A stretch of 64,000 nt of DNA, from NCBI GenBank assembly GCA_030762895.1, contig CM061062.1, positions 239,134,019-239,198,018 of the forward strand, in the 5' to 3' direction. Position 1 is the first letter of the stretch; each line of letters opens with the position of its first letter. Positions 11,385 to 23,455 of this stretch are shown in pieces. A program made the translations under genes and the position numbers. The notes under the pieces are model-generated. The model worked only from the letters and a program-made list of their open reading frames with translations. It had not been told where the DNA came from and did no database searches. Source of the DNA: Sophora flavescens (Eukaryota > Streptophyta > Magnoliopsida > Fabales > Fabaceae).

Positions 11385-11470
11385 TATAACACCCCGATTT
11401 TCGTATAAGGGATTATGTTACTATGGATGCCTAGTTGTTGTTGTTGTTGTTGTTCTTCTTCTTCTTCTTC

Positions 11471-11513
<43 letters not shown>

Positions 11514-14321
11514 AGTTAGTATTGTTATTTATATAATTGATAATGCAATTGTGATTAGTGTTATAGTATTTTTATGCTTACACATATATATGTATATGTT
11601 ATTACATATGATAATATTATATTAATATATGATTATTTGCATTAAAATGAGATTGTGTTTCTTAATGTGTGATCTTATATGAATATATGATTTTGTTTGT
11701 GACTTTATATGTTAATATATGATATGTGATTTTATCAATAATAAGTGATTGAGAATGAAGTGATGAGATATTGTGTGATTTAGTATTTAAATAGAGATAG
11801 TGTAATTTTTAGATTTTAGCCCCTTAACCAGTCAGATTTTAGTCCTTATTAATAAAGGACAATCCTCTTTTTGGTTACCTCTTAAGATCTTATCATAATC
11901 TCCTAAGGATCTTATCTAAGAATAACTACCAAATATGTCGCTAAACTTCCATTGAACTTTTGACCATCTTAGAGTATGCTTTAGGATTCGGTTATTAGAC
12001 ATTATTTTGTAGATATTTCTCTGATCTTTATAATAACACTAAGAACATCTCAATCGGAAACTTGTAGCTCAAGTTATGGTCAAAATACCGATCTGTATAC
12101 AGTTTGGGTTGAAATAGGAGCCCGTTATATCCCAACTTGTATTTATACCATAAAACTCGACCTAAACCCTATTTCTCACATTGTTAAACTTAGAATAGCT
12201 GCCTCTCTTCATCTATCTTAGTTTTTCCTTGAACCGCTTGAAGTTCTTGGAGTTTGTGAGTCCATTTGGGAGAGATGTTACGCGTGTTAGCATCGTTTAA
12301 GGTAACATAGTTATCCCTCCTTAATCTCCTTTTCCCTTTCTTTTGACTTGGGGATTAATTGGTTATTCTCTTCCCTTCTTGTTTGACCAAGGTTGAGGAA
12401 CTCGTCGAGCCGCTCGAGGGAACGTGTCTAGTTTGCCAATGTTATCGTTTCGTGAATCTTCATTCCAGGTATGGGGAGAAGGATAGTGTATACATTAGGC
12501 AAGGGGGTAGCATAAGATGAGGGGCTCCCATAACCCCGTTATTTTTGTTAATTGCTATGAATGCCTATTCGTTATATGTTATTATTAATTGTTATTGATA
12601 TTGCTACGTTTAGTATGACTATGCCTAAATTGTTGTTGATGCCTGATCTGCCTGGTTGTATGAGTTAATTGTTATAATTTGTAATTGGTTGATGGTATGC
12701 TCAATGTTTATGATTATCATGTTGTTCGTCAATGATGTATAATAGTTGAATCTATTCATGATCTGATTATGATCATTATGTTTTATTGCTATGCATTGAC
12801 TGGCTCAATGTTGATTGTATGAGGCTGTGTTGTTGTTATGATGAACATGTTAATAAGACCCTAGTCAATTTTAAATAGGACTCTTAGTTAACATAGGATT
12901 TAAGGGGTTAATTCTCCAATGCTTCATAAGACATGAACTACTAGTGAGAGGTAAGGTTTTATGCCAACTGGATTAGTCAAAGGACCCTAGAATCTGATTT
13001 GAGAGTGTTAGGGAGTTTTGACTCTAAGAATACGTATGAATCTGCCCAGAACAGTACGGCTGGCCCAAGAGCACGGCCGTGATGAACATGGAGCACGCTC
13101 GTGCTCCCAGTTGCATTCTGGAAGGCAAGTCGCGCATTGTGCACGACCGTGCTGGGGTGAGCACGCCCGTCCTCCCCTTGCTGGTCAGAATCTGAGACTA
13201 AAGGAATAAAGGGGTGTTTCACCCCAGTTGTCCCCAATAATGCAATAATACATCAATCGAATGAAGAAGAGTTAGATAACTTAATTAAAGGATTAATTAA
13301 GATAACGAAGAATAATAAGTTGGTTAAGTCGGTACCATTGGGTTACCACACGTTGATACACTTTGGTTCTTTTTGGCCAGAATGCCCTCGATGCTTTTTG
13401 GTCGAGGCGTTGATGAGTTGAACCTTGGTGCTTTTTGGCCAAGGCATTGATGTTGATGTTGTTGATCTTGGTGATAAGTATTGGGTGCTTATCGGCCCGA
13501 GCAAAGGAGGTGGTTGCTTTGTATATCGTTTGCTCATGCATTCATACGTTGAAGTTGATTAGTGGGGGATGTTCAACATAGGGGAGGTCGTCCAAGTTAT
13601 GATGATCTGGCCTAAGTCTCGGGTGGTTGACCCAAGGTTTGGTGAATCGTGCACCCCCGAGGTGGCATATCCAGTTATGATACATCGGCTATCCAAGGGG
13701 TCACCCATGGTTTGGTGAACTGCCGGCGTTGGTGCTTTTATGGCCAATGTGGATATGTAACTCCGAAGTTGACTTCCTAAGATAGTTGGATCCACATGCA
13801 TAACGGAGTAGCGGAGTAGTGTTGCACCCCATAGCATATGTTGATTGAGATATGTTGTTATGTTATTTAATATTGATGTTATGTTGTATTGCTATGCCAT
13901 GCTATCATGTATGTTCATCTTGCTTAACTGCTTCCATGCCGATATGTTTACATGATTTCTCACTCCCTGTTTTTCCTGTTTCTGTTGTTGCATGTATCTC
14001 TTATGCAGAGAACGGTGAGCAGTCAGTGGAGGAGTGACTCTGAGGAGCCGCGACTCTAGTTAGGATGCTTAGTTATAGTTGTTAGTTTTTTTAGTTGTTT
14101 CATTTGTATTTCGAGGATTTTATCTCGTAACGGTTATACCAGCTCTGTATGTGACATCAGGGTTGGGTTATGTTTATGCTATACGTTGTTTATGTTTTAT
14201 TGTTTTAAAACTATGTTCTTTCCGAGTCAAGTGTTACAATGTGGTATCTTTCTATCAAGTTCTTATTTTTATCAAACAAATGCATGTTTTATATTAACGT
14301 ACGGGGTAGAAGGCTGTCACA
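11385..14321 (+). mobile_element. Nested Tekay/Del-like gypsy solo LTR, 2937 bp, TSD ATTGC
   Basis: Begins TATAACACCCCG (expected TG, probably mutated to TA), ends GGGTAGAAGGCTGTCACA, and is flanked by ATTGC at 11380-11384 and 14322-14326. No coding domains and no second LTR, so a solo LTR is the simplest reading; long LTRs with TGTNACACCC ends suit Tekay/Del chromoviruses. A related copy lies reversed at 18769-23916, sharing the GACTCTGAGGAGCCGCGACT segment near the 3' end and the CACCCCG...TTCGTATAAG start. The RNase H frame of the host element resumes exactly at 14327. Confidence 0.8.
11434..11512 (+). repeat. Compound trinucleotide microsatellite (TTG)n(TTC)n(TTA)n
   Basis: About six TTG units, five or six TTC units, then about fourteen TTA/ATT units in a row. 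It lies about 50 bp inside the solo LTR and probably changes in length among copies. Confidence 0.9.
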
Positions 14322-14326
14322 ATTGC

Positions 14327-14671
14327 TCTATCTACTGTCGAAGCAGAATACATCTTTGCTGCTAGTTGTTGCTCTCAGCTCCTATTGGTAAAACACCAAC
14401 TTGAGGATTATTCTATATATGAGCATAATATATCTGTGTGGTGTGATAATGCAAGTGCAATTTGTTTATCTAAAAATTCAATTCATCATTCTAAGGCTAA
14501 ACATATTGAGATCAAACATCACTTTATAAGGATTATGTTCAAAAAGGTATCTTTGATATTAAGTTTGTTAAAACTGAAAAATCAATGGGCTGATGTTTTC
14601 ACAAAACCCTTAACTGAAGATAGGTTTATATACATTAGAGACAAACTGAACATGCATTGCATTGTTGAATG
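14327..14671 (+). pseudogene. SIRE-like RNase H C-terminal part
   Basis: Reads ALSTVEAEYI and AASCCSQLL directly after the insertion, shifts frame near 14360, then WCDNASAICLSKN, HIEIKHHFIR and WADVFTKPLTEDRF to a TGA at 14669-14671. These are the standard copia RNase H end motifs (T-EAEY, CDN, KH-EI--HFIR, D-FTKPL). The part from 14385 to the stop is one open frame. Confidence 0.9.
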
Positions 14672-15082
14672 ACATGTCTGATATTACATGTTTTACTTGT
14701 CTTATGTCTTTTAATTGACCTGTCTGTGATACCTGTCTGACCCTGCTGAGTCACTATGTTTGAACTCAATAGTTTTTGATAAAATGGTTATTAATTATTT
14801 AATACCATTTATTAATATGAAGCTAATCATGTACATGGCAGTTTCTTTTCTCAAAACCATGTTTTCATAATGTCTTAGTGGGCGTTGTAGCTTCCCACAC
14901 AAATCGTGTCGTTTTAACATTAAAAATGTCTTTCTTCTCTCTCCTGACGTTATGACTACAAAAGGCAAAAGAGTCAGAAACGTCAAATATTTACGCTTTC
15001 AAAATTTGTCTAAACATTCCGTCTCATTCTCTCTCTCTGAAACCCCCAAATCCTTCAAACCCTAAAATCTTCATCTCCTGCA
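14672..15082 (+). other. Spacer between pol and the envelope-like ORF
   Basis: AT-rich, no ORF. Ends in a CT-rich tract (CATTCTCTCTCTCTGAAACC near 15023-15042) just before the ATG of the envelope-like ORF, resembling a leader. SIRE elements keep such a spacer. Confidence 0.5.
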
Positions 15083-16471
15083 ATGGCACCCTCAAGAAAT
15101 CTCTCTCCAAAGGAAATAGCTGCAAAAAACAACATGAGAATCTCTGATGTTGAGAAAATTTTGGCTGGGAAGTTGTGAATCTTCAACAGATGAAGAAATG
15201 GGGAATGGATGTCACTAAGGAGTTTGAATACTCCAGGTGGACCCCATTCTTTGACATCAAGGAATTGGTTCATCCGAAAATGGTCAGAGACTTTTGGACC
15301 AGTGTTGTCATTCTCTCAAACCCTATTGATGGTACCAAAAGCTTTCGTGCTAGAGTGCTCGACAAAACCTTCTTAATCTCCCTAAACTCTCTGGAGATTG
15401 TCACCAACTGCCCAAGGATAGGAGTAGGTTACATGTCTGAGTGGGAAGATGAGGTTGGACCTTCTAATGTAAACATCGCTTTGTATGGATTCCCAAACCC
15501 CCACCAACATGAAACCTGTCAATATGGTCCTTAAGTGCAGATTCACGCACAAGCTGCTGTTGGAGTGCGTTATGCCAAGAAAAGGCTCTAGAGACAGTGT
15601 CAGACAGGTTTGCCCTGTACCACTTGATCCACAAGATCAAGGTAGACATCAATGAGCTCATCTTCATCTACCTGGAGTCCTTGATCAAGAGAACCAACAT
15701 GCAAACTTTCTCTAATGGGATGCTGCTGACAAGACTCTTTAGGAACAAGTTGTTTGTTCCTAGTGATGGAGAGTTTGTCAACATGTCATTTCCCATATAC
15801 AGGAAGCATATGTCTATGATGAACATAGAAGGCCTTCCTCTGGAAGATGATGAGGAAGATAAGGAGGAGGAGGAAGAGGATGAGGAGCCTGCTGTGGAGC
15901 AGAAGCTGAAGGAACCAGTGGAATCAGTTGATGAATCTGAGGTTCCTATCTCAAAAACTCTGGAAACCTGCTGGAAAAGTAGCTAGACAGGATCTAAAGC
16001 CTGAGTTGGAGAAGCCCTCAGTCTCTGCTGAGACTGAAGAAAGTGCTGAACCCTTACAGTTCAGGATAAGGAAGCCCTCTCCCAAGAGGAAGACAAAGGA
16101 TGCTGAGGCATTGGAAAGTGGGTCTGATAGGATAGACAAAAAAAGAAGGCTTGTGAAGACCTTTACTGAGGACATACAAGTGGAGTCTGCCCCTTTTCAA
16201 GCTTGATTTTCTACCCATCTTTCATTACAGAATCATCCATGACTATTTTTATCCTCCTATCTATGCCCCCTTCTCTATTCCTAAGGTACCCCCAGTGCTG
16301 GCCATGACTTGGCACTCAGATCATTCTGCTACATCATCTGCTTTGTCTCTGCAAGCTACTGAGTTTGTGGATATAAATCGATTTAATCAGATGCAAGCTC
16401 TGCTAGAAGACACTAGAAGGCAGATGGAAGAAGAGAGGAATGCTAGACTTGCTTTAGAAGCAAGAGTATGA
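15083..16471 (+). pseudogene. SIRE-type envelope-like / plant transposon protein ORF, broken
   Basis: Starts MAPSRNLSPKEIAAKNNM at 15083. A frameshift near 15170 moves to the frame of KKWGMDVTKEF and KSFRARVLDKTF (15175-15534). Another break leads to DRFALYHLIHKIKVDINELI (15600-15670) and an acidic EDDEEDKEEEEEDEEP tract (15845-15890), then a basic, Ser/Pro-rich region (RKPSPKRK). The final part (to about 16471) is predicted helical (DTRRQMEEERNARLALEARV). SIRE elements carry an extra ORF here, often annotated envelope-like or putative plant transposon protein. Its function is not established, and I see no clear signal peptide or membrane anchor. Confidence 0.65.
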
Positions 16472-16938
16472 TCTCTTTTTTCTCTTTTAAGTAGATCCGA
16501 GTAGTCTTGTAAAACTTGCCTGGTACAAGCTAATGATGAATAGAAATACATTTCTTTACTTATCTTTACTGTTTTGCATTTCTGCTTTGTGTTTTCATTT
16601 TTGTTGATGGCAAACGGAGGAGAAAGTAAAGTATTAAGATGATATTAATAACTTGAACTTGTCTTGCCTGCACAAACGCATAATTGAACCTTGTCAGCAT
16701 AAATACTGATATTTTCCCTAAGCTAATGCATGCTGCTATGATATATTTCTCTGATAAAGTGCTATGAGCTTTATGCTCTAAGTCTTTTTCATGTAAAACT
16801 GAACCTAAGCGCACCTGTCTGCACAGACCCTTTGGTTAAGAAAATTTCAACCTGTCTGAAATCCTTTTGTCTTATCTATTGATATTTTCTAAAGTTCATT
16901 AAATCATCTAATGTTTGTCATCATCAAAAAGGGGGAGA
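16472..16938 (+). other. 3' untranslated region and polypurine tract of the SIRE-like element
   Basis: No ORF. Ends CATCATCAAAAAGGGGGAGA, a typical SIRE polypurine tract immediately before the 3' LTR. Confidence 0.7.
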
Positions 16939-18477
16939 TCGTTAAGTCTTTAAATGTCTGATGTGCATTTGCCTTAAGTTTTGATGAAAACTAAACATTC
17001 GTCAATGATTTAATTGAACTTCATATTGGTTACTGACATGTCTATCTAGTGTGCAGATCACTATATTGAGAATTCATTTTACACTTGTTTGCCCACATAA
17101 GCGATCACCTGTCTATAGAGTGAAAGTCAACATGTCTGCTGACTGGAATGTTGACTAATCTGCTTTAAGGATTCAACCTGTCTGAAGCCTTCACTTGTCT
17201 ATGGTCCTTCAATAAGGAACACAAGGACAACAAAGCTTTTTGGAGATGTCCCTTCAAGCAGAAATCACTGATACTAGGTTACGTTCAACCACTTAATGAG
17301 AGTATCCATCCAACGACGTGGCATATGGAGCTCGTCTACTAGCCCGTCCGAATGAAAAATCTTAATGGCTAGATGGATGCGGTTATTTTCAAGATGGACG
17401 CGAATTCTATAAGAACTATCAGAATCTTATTTCAAGAACCAAGAATCAAGAAAATAGATTCTGTTAATCAGACTTAAATCTGTTTTGATTGATCCCAACG
17501 ACTATAACTTGCTTTCTATATAAAGAGGGATCAAAGGAACACTTTTACGTAACAACGAACATAACATATCGAATACAATACACATATCATTCATCGTCTT
17601 TCTTGAGCTTATTGTGAAAAGAGTGTTTCGTTCACATAAGTGCTTCAATTTGTTTATCTGAGTATTGAGAGTTAGGAATCAATTTTTTGTTCTATTTGAT
17701 TGTAAAGAGATATGGAGTCTCTCTGAGTGATTAGGGTGAGGTATCCCTAAGGAAGAAAATTGAGGCTCTTCACAAGAGTGTGGTATCTCGAGGTGAAGGA
17801 GTGCTCTGTGGTGTAAAGGTTTTTCAAGCTACCTGGCTAAAGCTTGTTGTGTTAGTGTGTGAAAACCCACAGGTGGAGTGGGGACTGGATGTAGGTCACA
17901 GTGGTGGTGACTGAACCAGGATAAATCTGGTTGTGTGGTATCTTTAAACTCAAACTCCTTACTTTCTGTTTATGATCAAGAACCTGTGATTTTGATGTTT
18001 AAAGTTCAATATAATTTATGTTCTTGATCTGTATAAATTGTATTGAAACCTGTGTCCGTTTGTAATCAAGTCTGTGTTATCTGCGTTCAAAACTGAGTTG
18101 ATCAAAACCATTCTTGATTGCTGAAACTGAACTAAAACTGAAACTGAAACCTGCAAGTTTGTTCTTGATTGTTAATGCTTGTATCTGAAACTTGCATAAC
18201 TTATTCTTAATCTTTAAAGGTTTAATTAGTTTCTGTATTTTGTTATTACTGAGTTTTGAACATGAATCTTTTTGAATTAATTCTGAATCAATCTTTTTTA
18301 TCCTTATCACCTTCTATTCAAGATTTTATATAAACCCTTCATTGATTTTGTAAAAGATCCCGAGGCCACAAATCTGCAACTCTGATTTGAAAAGTTTTGT
18401 GAAAATTTTTTAAGAGGGAAATATTTTAAGAAAACTCAATTCACCCCCCCTCTTGAGTCGTTGAAGCCAAAACAACA
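16939..18477 (+). mobile_element. 3' LTR of the SIRE-like element
   Basis: About 1.54 kb. Starts CGTTAAGTC (expected TG, probably mutated) after the polypurine tract and ends AAGCCAAAACAACA. It has a TATA box TCTATATAAAGAGGG at about 17516, and the end signature CAATTCACCCCCCC plus CTCTTG shared with the reverse SIRE LTR at 19452-20926. Single GGAGCTCGTCTAC and GATGGACGCG motifs occur at 17330-17400; the relative has amplified these. Confidence 0.75.
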
Positions 18478-18768
18478 CAATATGCTTTATTCCTAGTACA
18501 ACTAAGAGTTTCATGAAAAGGGAAATGTGCTTAGAAAAGTACAAAAGCAACCTGCACAATTCTGATTCGGCTGCTGCACGAAGTATCAAGCATTAGAATT
18601 ACATGTTAGAGTACAACCAACGTTCCTCTTGCATTAATGACTGCCTAGAACGACTCTGTTGCATTTAATGGAGCTCGACTTGAAGCCAAACTTTGAAACA
18701 ATGTCTCTAATGGATTCAAAATGATTGGAGCCTATAAATACATAAGATATTGAAGATGAAGATTTACA
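18478..18768 (+). mobile_element. Copia LTR fragment, left part (continues at 23917)
   Basis: LTR-like sequence with a TATA box CCTATAAATACATAAG at about 18731. It is interrupted at 18769 by the reverse Tekay-like element. It rejoins 23917-24531, which supplies the downstream region with the typical copia LTR words AACCAGGATAAAT and CAATTCAACCCCC. Confidence 0.6.
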
Positions 18769-19451
18769 TGTGACACCCTCTACCCCGCATGTATTCAAAA
18801 GCGATAACGCAAATATAAAAAGGCAAAGAACACATGCAAATAATAACATAATATTAAAAATCGGGAAGAGATTGCTGAATTGTAATATAACGCGAAAAAA
18901 CCAACGCATGTTTATAAAGAAACATAACATAAAAACAAAACAATAAACGGCCCTAACCCCGATGTCACACTACAGAGCTGGTATAACCAATCCGATAAAC
19001 AACTCGGATAAACAAACTAAAACTAAACATAACTAAACTACTGAAAACGGGAAATCTTAACTACGAGTCGCGGCTCCTCAGAGTCTCGGATCCTCGGAAA
19101 CCCTTTCCCAAATCCTTGGGACAGTTCACAGATTCAACCAATTGACTTTTACTAATCCATTGAACATCAGCTTCATTAATGTTAACTATTCTTCATTAAT
19201 ATTCATGTCTTATCATCATGCGGAATTAATCCTTTAATCATAGATTCGTTATTAAAGTCCCTAGAACACTCACTAATCAATCTTAGGGTCTTTAACTAAG
19301 CCCTATGAACATAACCTTACCTCTCATACTACATTCGTGTCTTATGAACAACTGGGAAAACATCCCTTAATTCTCATTATCATTATTAACGCATTTTAAC
19401 ATCTTAACATCATTGTTGGCATTAACATCCTCAACAATCAACACTCATTAA

Positions 19452-20926
19452 TGTTGGTAGTGGCTACGATTTCAAGAGGGGGGTGAATTGTGATATTGAA
19501 AACTTTTTCCACAATTTAAAGCAAATTAGAGTTTTCTTAAAGAAAATTGGTTTTCACTCAATTTTAATTCCCAAAAATCAGGTTATGGAACAAGTGATGA
19601 TGTTAAGAAGAATTATAAGAAGTAATAACAAGTTTAACACAGATTGTAGATCAAAAATTCAAGTTAACAAGCATTCTTAAAACTCATTCACAACACACAA
19701 GTGCATATAACAAGTATATGGAGTTAGAGATGAGAAGAACACGCAAACCGATTTATCCTGGTTCGGCTACCTCCTCTAGTAAGCCTACATCCAGTCCCAC
19801 ACCTTTGTGGTTTTCTCCACTATAATCAGCAATTACAAAATTCCAATTACAGCAACACAAGGATAACATCCTTGCTCAAGAATTCACCAGAAAGCACACT
19901 TGCTTTTCTATACCCAAGGATCCCTTCTATCCTTGTTCAATCCTAAGAGATACCCACTCTTAATCACACTAATTCACAGAAAGAATTGAGTAGAGGAAAG
20001 ACTCTAAAAGTCTGATTATACAAATTGAAGTTCTAAGTAATATCACACTTTTCTCTCAACGACGAAGCACTTTTGGAAGCTTTTGAATCTTTCGTATATC
20101 ACTTTTCAGAATCAATAAGGTTGTTGTTCTTCTTCTTTCTATTTCTTGTATTGTACAATGTTCCTTTGATCCCTCTTTATATAGAAACAAATTATAGTCG
20201 TTGGGATCAACTAAAACAGATTTGGATTTGATTTAACAAAATATGTTTTCTTGATTCTTGTTCTTGAAATAAGATTCTGTTAGTTCTTGTAGAGTTTGTG
20301 TCCTTCTTGAAAATAACCGTTTCCATCTGAAAGAATAGTCGTGTCTTATTTGAAGAGAAAAAATAGCCGAGTCCATTTGCCACGTCAGCAAACGGGAGTA
20401 CTAACACAAGGTAATTGGACGTGCTCCAGCTGGTAGACGAGCTTTATATGCCATGTCTGTGGATGGAGCTTCTCATTAAGATCTTAGTAAGTCAAAAGAG
20501 CGTAACCTTAGTAGACGAGCTCCATGTACCGCATCAGGAGCACTTCTTGTTACTTTAGTAGACGTGCGCTTCTATTACTTTCAGTAGACGAGCTCCATGT
20601 GGTACTTCAGTAGACGAGCTATATGTGCCACATCAGCAGACGAGCTCCATTTGGTGGTTGAGCTCCATATAGTAGTTCAGTAGACGAGATCTTCTTGTTA
20701 CTTCAATGGACGCGAGCTCCTTGTTACTTCAGTGGACGCGAGCTGCTTTGTCTTTTTTTTGGTAGTTCATTGGACGTCGGCTTGTTTTATCCTTGAATTT
20801 TCTTTTTCATGAGTGATCTTGCATGCAACTTAACACGTAATAAGTACATAGTCAAAATCAAAAATCTTATGCAAAATACACTTTGTTTGTCATACATCAA
20901 AACATCAATGAGGGCTTAGTCTTACA
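19452..20926 (-). mobile_element. 3' LTR of the reverse SIRE-like element
   Basis: Minus-strand LTR starting TGTAAGACTAAGCCC after AAAAAGGGGGAG and ending CACTACCAACA (1475 bp). TATA box TATATAAAGAGGG lies on the minus strand at about 20170-20185. Between 20438 and 20790 about ten degenerate copies of GTAGACGAGCTCCA occur, far more than in the relative at 16939-18477. The left flank cannot be tested for a duplication because the element's other end is lost. Confidence 0.8.
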
Positions 20927-21402
20927 AACTCCCCCTTTTTGATTATGACAAACCTTACCATACTTAACCTTAGTTATTAAGAATCAGAGTGCAGCTGTTC
21001 AGTAAGCATGGTTCTTGAGTCATTTTCATCCTCCCCTGTGTCATTGATATCTTTCAAAATAAAATCAAGTGTTATCATATCATTATCATGAAAAAAAAGA
21101 ATTTCATCTTATATGGTACATCTTTCTCCCCCTTTGTCATTATCAAAAAGAAACTATGGAGAGTATTGAAATCAAACTGAAAAACAGTCTTGCATTCATT
21201 GATAATAAATCATTTCAGAACTTATGCAATGCATCAAAACATCCAAAACACTAAAATAAGAAAAATAATTACAGACACCTAAGGACACTTAGTCTAAACT
21301 GAGACTAGATAAAAGCATCTTGCCCATGTCCTTCATAATTTCCAGCAACTTGTGCTGCCTTGCTTGCCATATTGACTATATTATCAAAAATAACATTTGA
21401 TA
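20927..21402 (-). other. Non-coding 3' region of the reverse SIRE-like element
   Basis: Polypurine tract (minus strand AAAAAGGGGGAG at about 20930-20942), then AT-rich sequence without a recognisable ORF. No envelope-like frame was seen here, unlike the 15083-16471 copy. Confidence 0.6.
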
Positions 21403-23455
21403 TCAATTATTTTGAGGATCAATTATGCCAAGTTCCCTTCTTATAAAGAAGAAACTCTCCTTATTTAGTGGTTTGGTGAAAATATCAGCTAATTGCTTGG
21501 TTGCATCTATATGTTCAATCACAACATCACCACTTTGAATATGATCCCTGATAAAATGATGCCTAATTTCAATATGCTTGGTTCTTGAGTGCATAATTGG
21601 GTTCTTTGTTAGATTAATTGCACTAGTGTTATCACACTTTATTGGTACATGATCTAGATAAACACCATAGTCAATTATTTGTTGTTTCATCCATAGGATT
21701 TGAGCACAACAACTCCCAGCTGCAACATATTCTGCTTCAGCTGTGGATAAGGCCACACTAGTTTGATTTTTACTAAACCAAGATACTAGGGAATTTCCTA
21801 ATAAATGGCATGTTCCACTTGTGTTCTTCCTATCTAACTTGCATCCAGCAAAGTCATAGTCGGAATATCCTATTAATGTGCAAGTGGATCCCTTGGGATA
21901 CCACAGCCCCATTTCTTTTGTTCCTAAAAGATACTTCATGATTCTTTTAACTGCAGTAAGATGTGATTTTTTAGGATTAGCTTGATACCTTGCACACATA
22001 CACACACTAAACATTATATCTGGCCTACTTTCAGTGAGATAAAGTAAGGATCCGATGATACCTCTATACTTGGATACATCTATAGATTTACTATGTTCAT
22101 CTTTGTCCAAGTAGCAGGCTGGACTCATTGGTGTTGCCATTTCCTTTGCACTTTCGATTCCAAACTTCTTTAGTAGTTCCTTGCAATACTTTGTTTGGCT
22201 TATGAAGGTTCCATCTTGGCATTGTTTAATTTAAAGTCCAATAAAGAAGGTAAGCTCTCCCATCATGGATATTTCAAATTCACTTTGCATTAGTTCACCA
22301 AATTCCTTGCATAAAGACTCATTAGTAGCACCAAAAATAATGTCATCAACATATATTTGAACAAGTAAGATATTGTGTGCTTTTGTTTTAGTAAATAGTG
22401 TTGTATCAACTTTTCCTCTTTTAAAGCCTTTCTCTAGGAGAAAATTGCTTAACCTCTCATACCAAGCTCTAGGGGCTTGCTTGAGTCCATAGAGGGCTTT
22501 AGTCAGTTTATAGACATGATTTGGGAGCTCACTATCAACAAAGCCAGGGGGTTGGCTTACATATACTTCCTCTTGTATTATTCCATTTAAAAAGGCATTT
22601 TTCACATCCATTTAGTACAGTTTAAAGTTCATTATACACGCATAGGCTAAGAGCATTCTTATGGCTTCTAATCTAGCTACGGGAGAATATGTTTCACCAT
22701 AATCAATTCCTTCTTCTTGATTATATCCCTTAGCTACTAGTCTAGCCTTGTTTCTTACTATTATTTCATTCTCATCCATTTTGTTTCTAAACACCCATTT
22801 AGTTTCGATTATTTGGTTACTTTTGGGTTTTGAAACTAAATTCCAAACTTTGTTCCTTTTAAATTGATTTAACTCCTCTTGCATTGAAATCATCCAATGT
22901 TCATCATTAATAGCTTCATCAACTCATTTTGGTTCTATTTGAGATACAAACGCCATGGTATTGCAAATATTCCTTAAAGAGTTTCTAGTGGTTACCCCTT
23001 TGGTGATCTCACCAATGATATTGTCTAGGGGATGATTCTTTGAAACTTGCCACTCCTTAGGAAGATTTTCTTACTGAAGTTCTGCTTGAGGTTCTTTATT
23101 GCTCTCTTCATCTTCCTTTTCCTTGTTGCTCTCCTTTCCTTCATGAGATTTCACTTCAATCTCAAGAGTTTCTGCATCATCAAAAATATCCTTTCCCAAC
23201 CTTTTGGGGTTAGACTCATCAAATGTTATGTGAACAGTTTCTTTCATTGATAAAGTACGCTTATTAAACACTTTATATGCTTTGCTAGTTAATGAATAAC
23301 CTAGGAAAATACCCTCATCAGCTTTGGGATCAAACTTCCCAAGATTATCCTTGCCATTATTTAGCACAAAACACTTACAACCAAAGACATGAAAATGAGA
23401 AATGTTAGGCTTTCTTCCCTCGTAAAGTTCATATGGAGTTTTCTTCAAAATTGGC
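21403..23455 (-). pseudogene. SIRE-like pol: integrase end, reverse transcriptase, RNase H
   Basis: Reading on the minus strand: 23448-23071 integrase C-terminal part (KKTPYELYEGRKPN, FHVFGCKCFV, FLGYSLTSKAYKVFN); 22893-22612 RT start (TKWVFRNKMDE, ARLVAKGYNQEEGID); 22611-22231 RT core (MDVKNAFLNG, catalytic YVDD in QIYVDDIIFGATNE); 22140-21403 thumb and RNase H (GSLLYLTESRPDI, ALSTAEAEY, KCDNTSAINL, LADIFTKPLN). Single stops near 23068, 22918, 22612 and 22233 and a short break near 22140-22230 interrupt it. At about 23460 it stops abruptly in integrase, so gag, protease, half of integrase and the 5' LTR are missing. Confidence 0.9.

Larger units (their letters stand above)
1752..18477 (+). 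mobile_element. SIRE-like (Maximus) Ty1/copia element, 5'-truncated, with three nested insertions
   Basis: The modules come in copia order gag, protease, integrase, RT, RNase H, followed by an envelope-like ORF, polypurine tract AAAAAGGGGGAGA at 16926-16938 and 3' LTR. The 5' LTR and the front of gag are missing. Foreign elements occupy 3085-4573, 5948-10291 and 11385-14321. In each case the host codons on both sides join in frame once the insert and one copy of its 5-bp duplication are ignored. About 11 kb of the SIRE-like element itself is left after these inserts. Scattered stops and frameshifts make it non-autonomous. Confidence 0.85.

Noticed and set aside
15951..16175. Minus-strand ORF opposite the envelope-like region
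   Set aside because: Shadow of the plus-strand frame; no domain.
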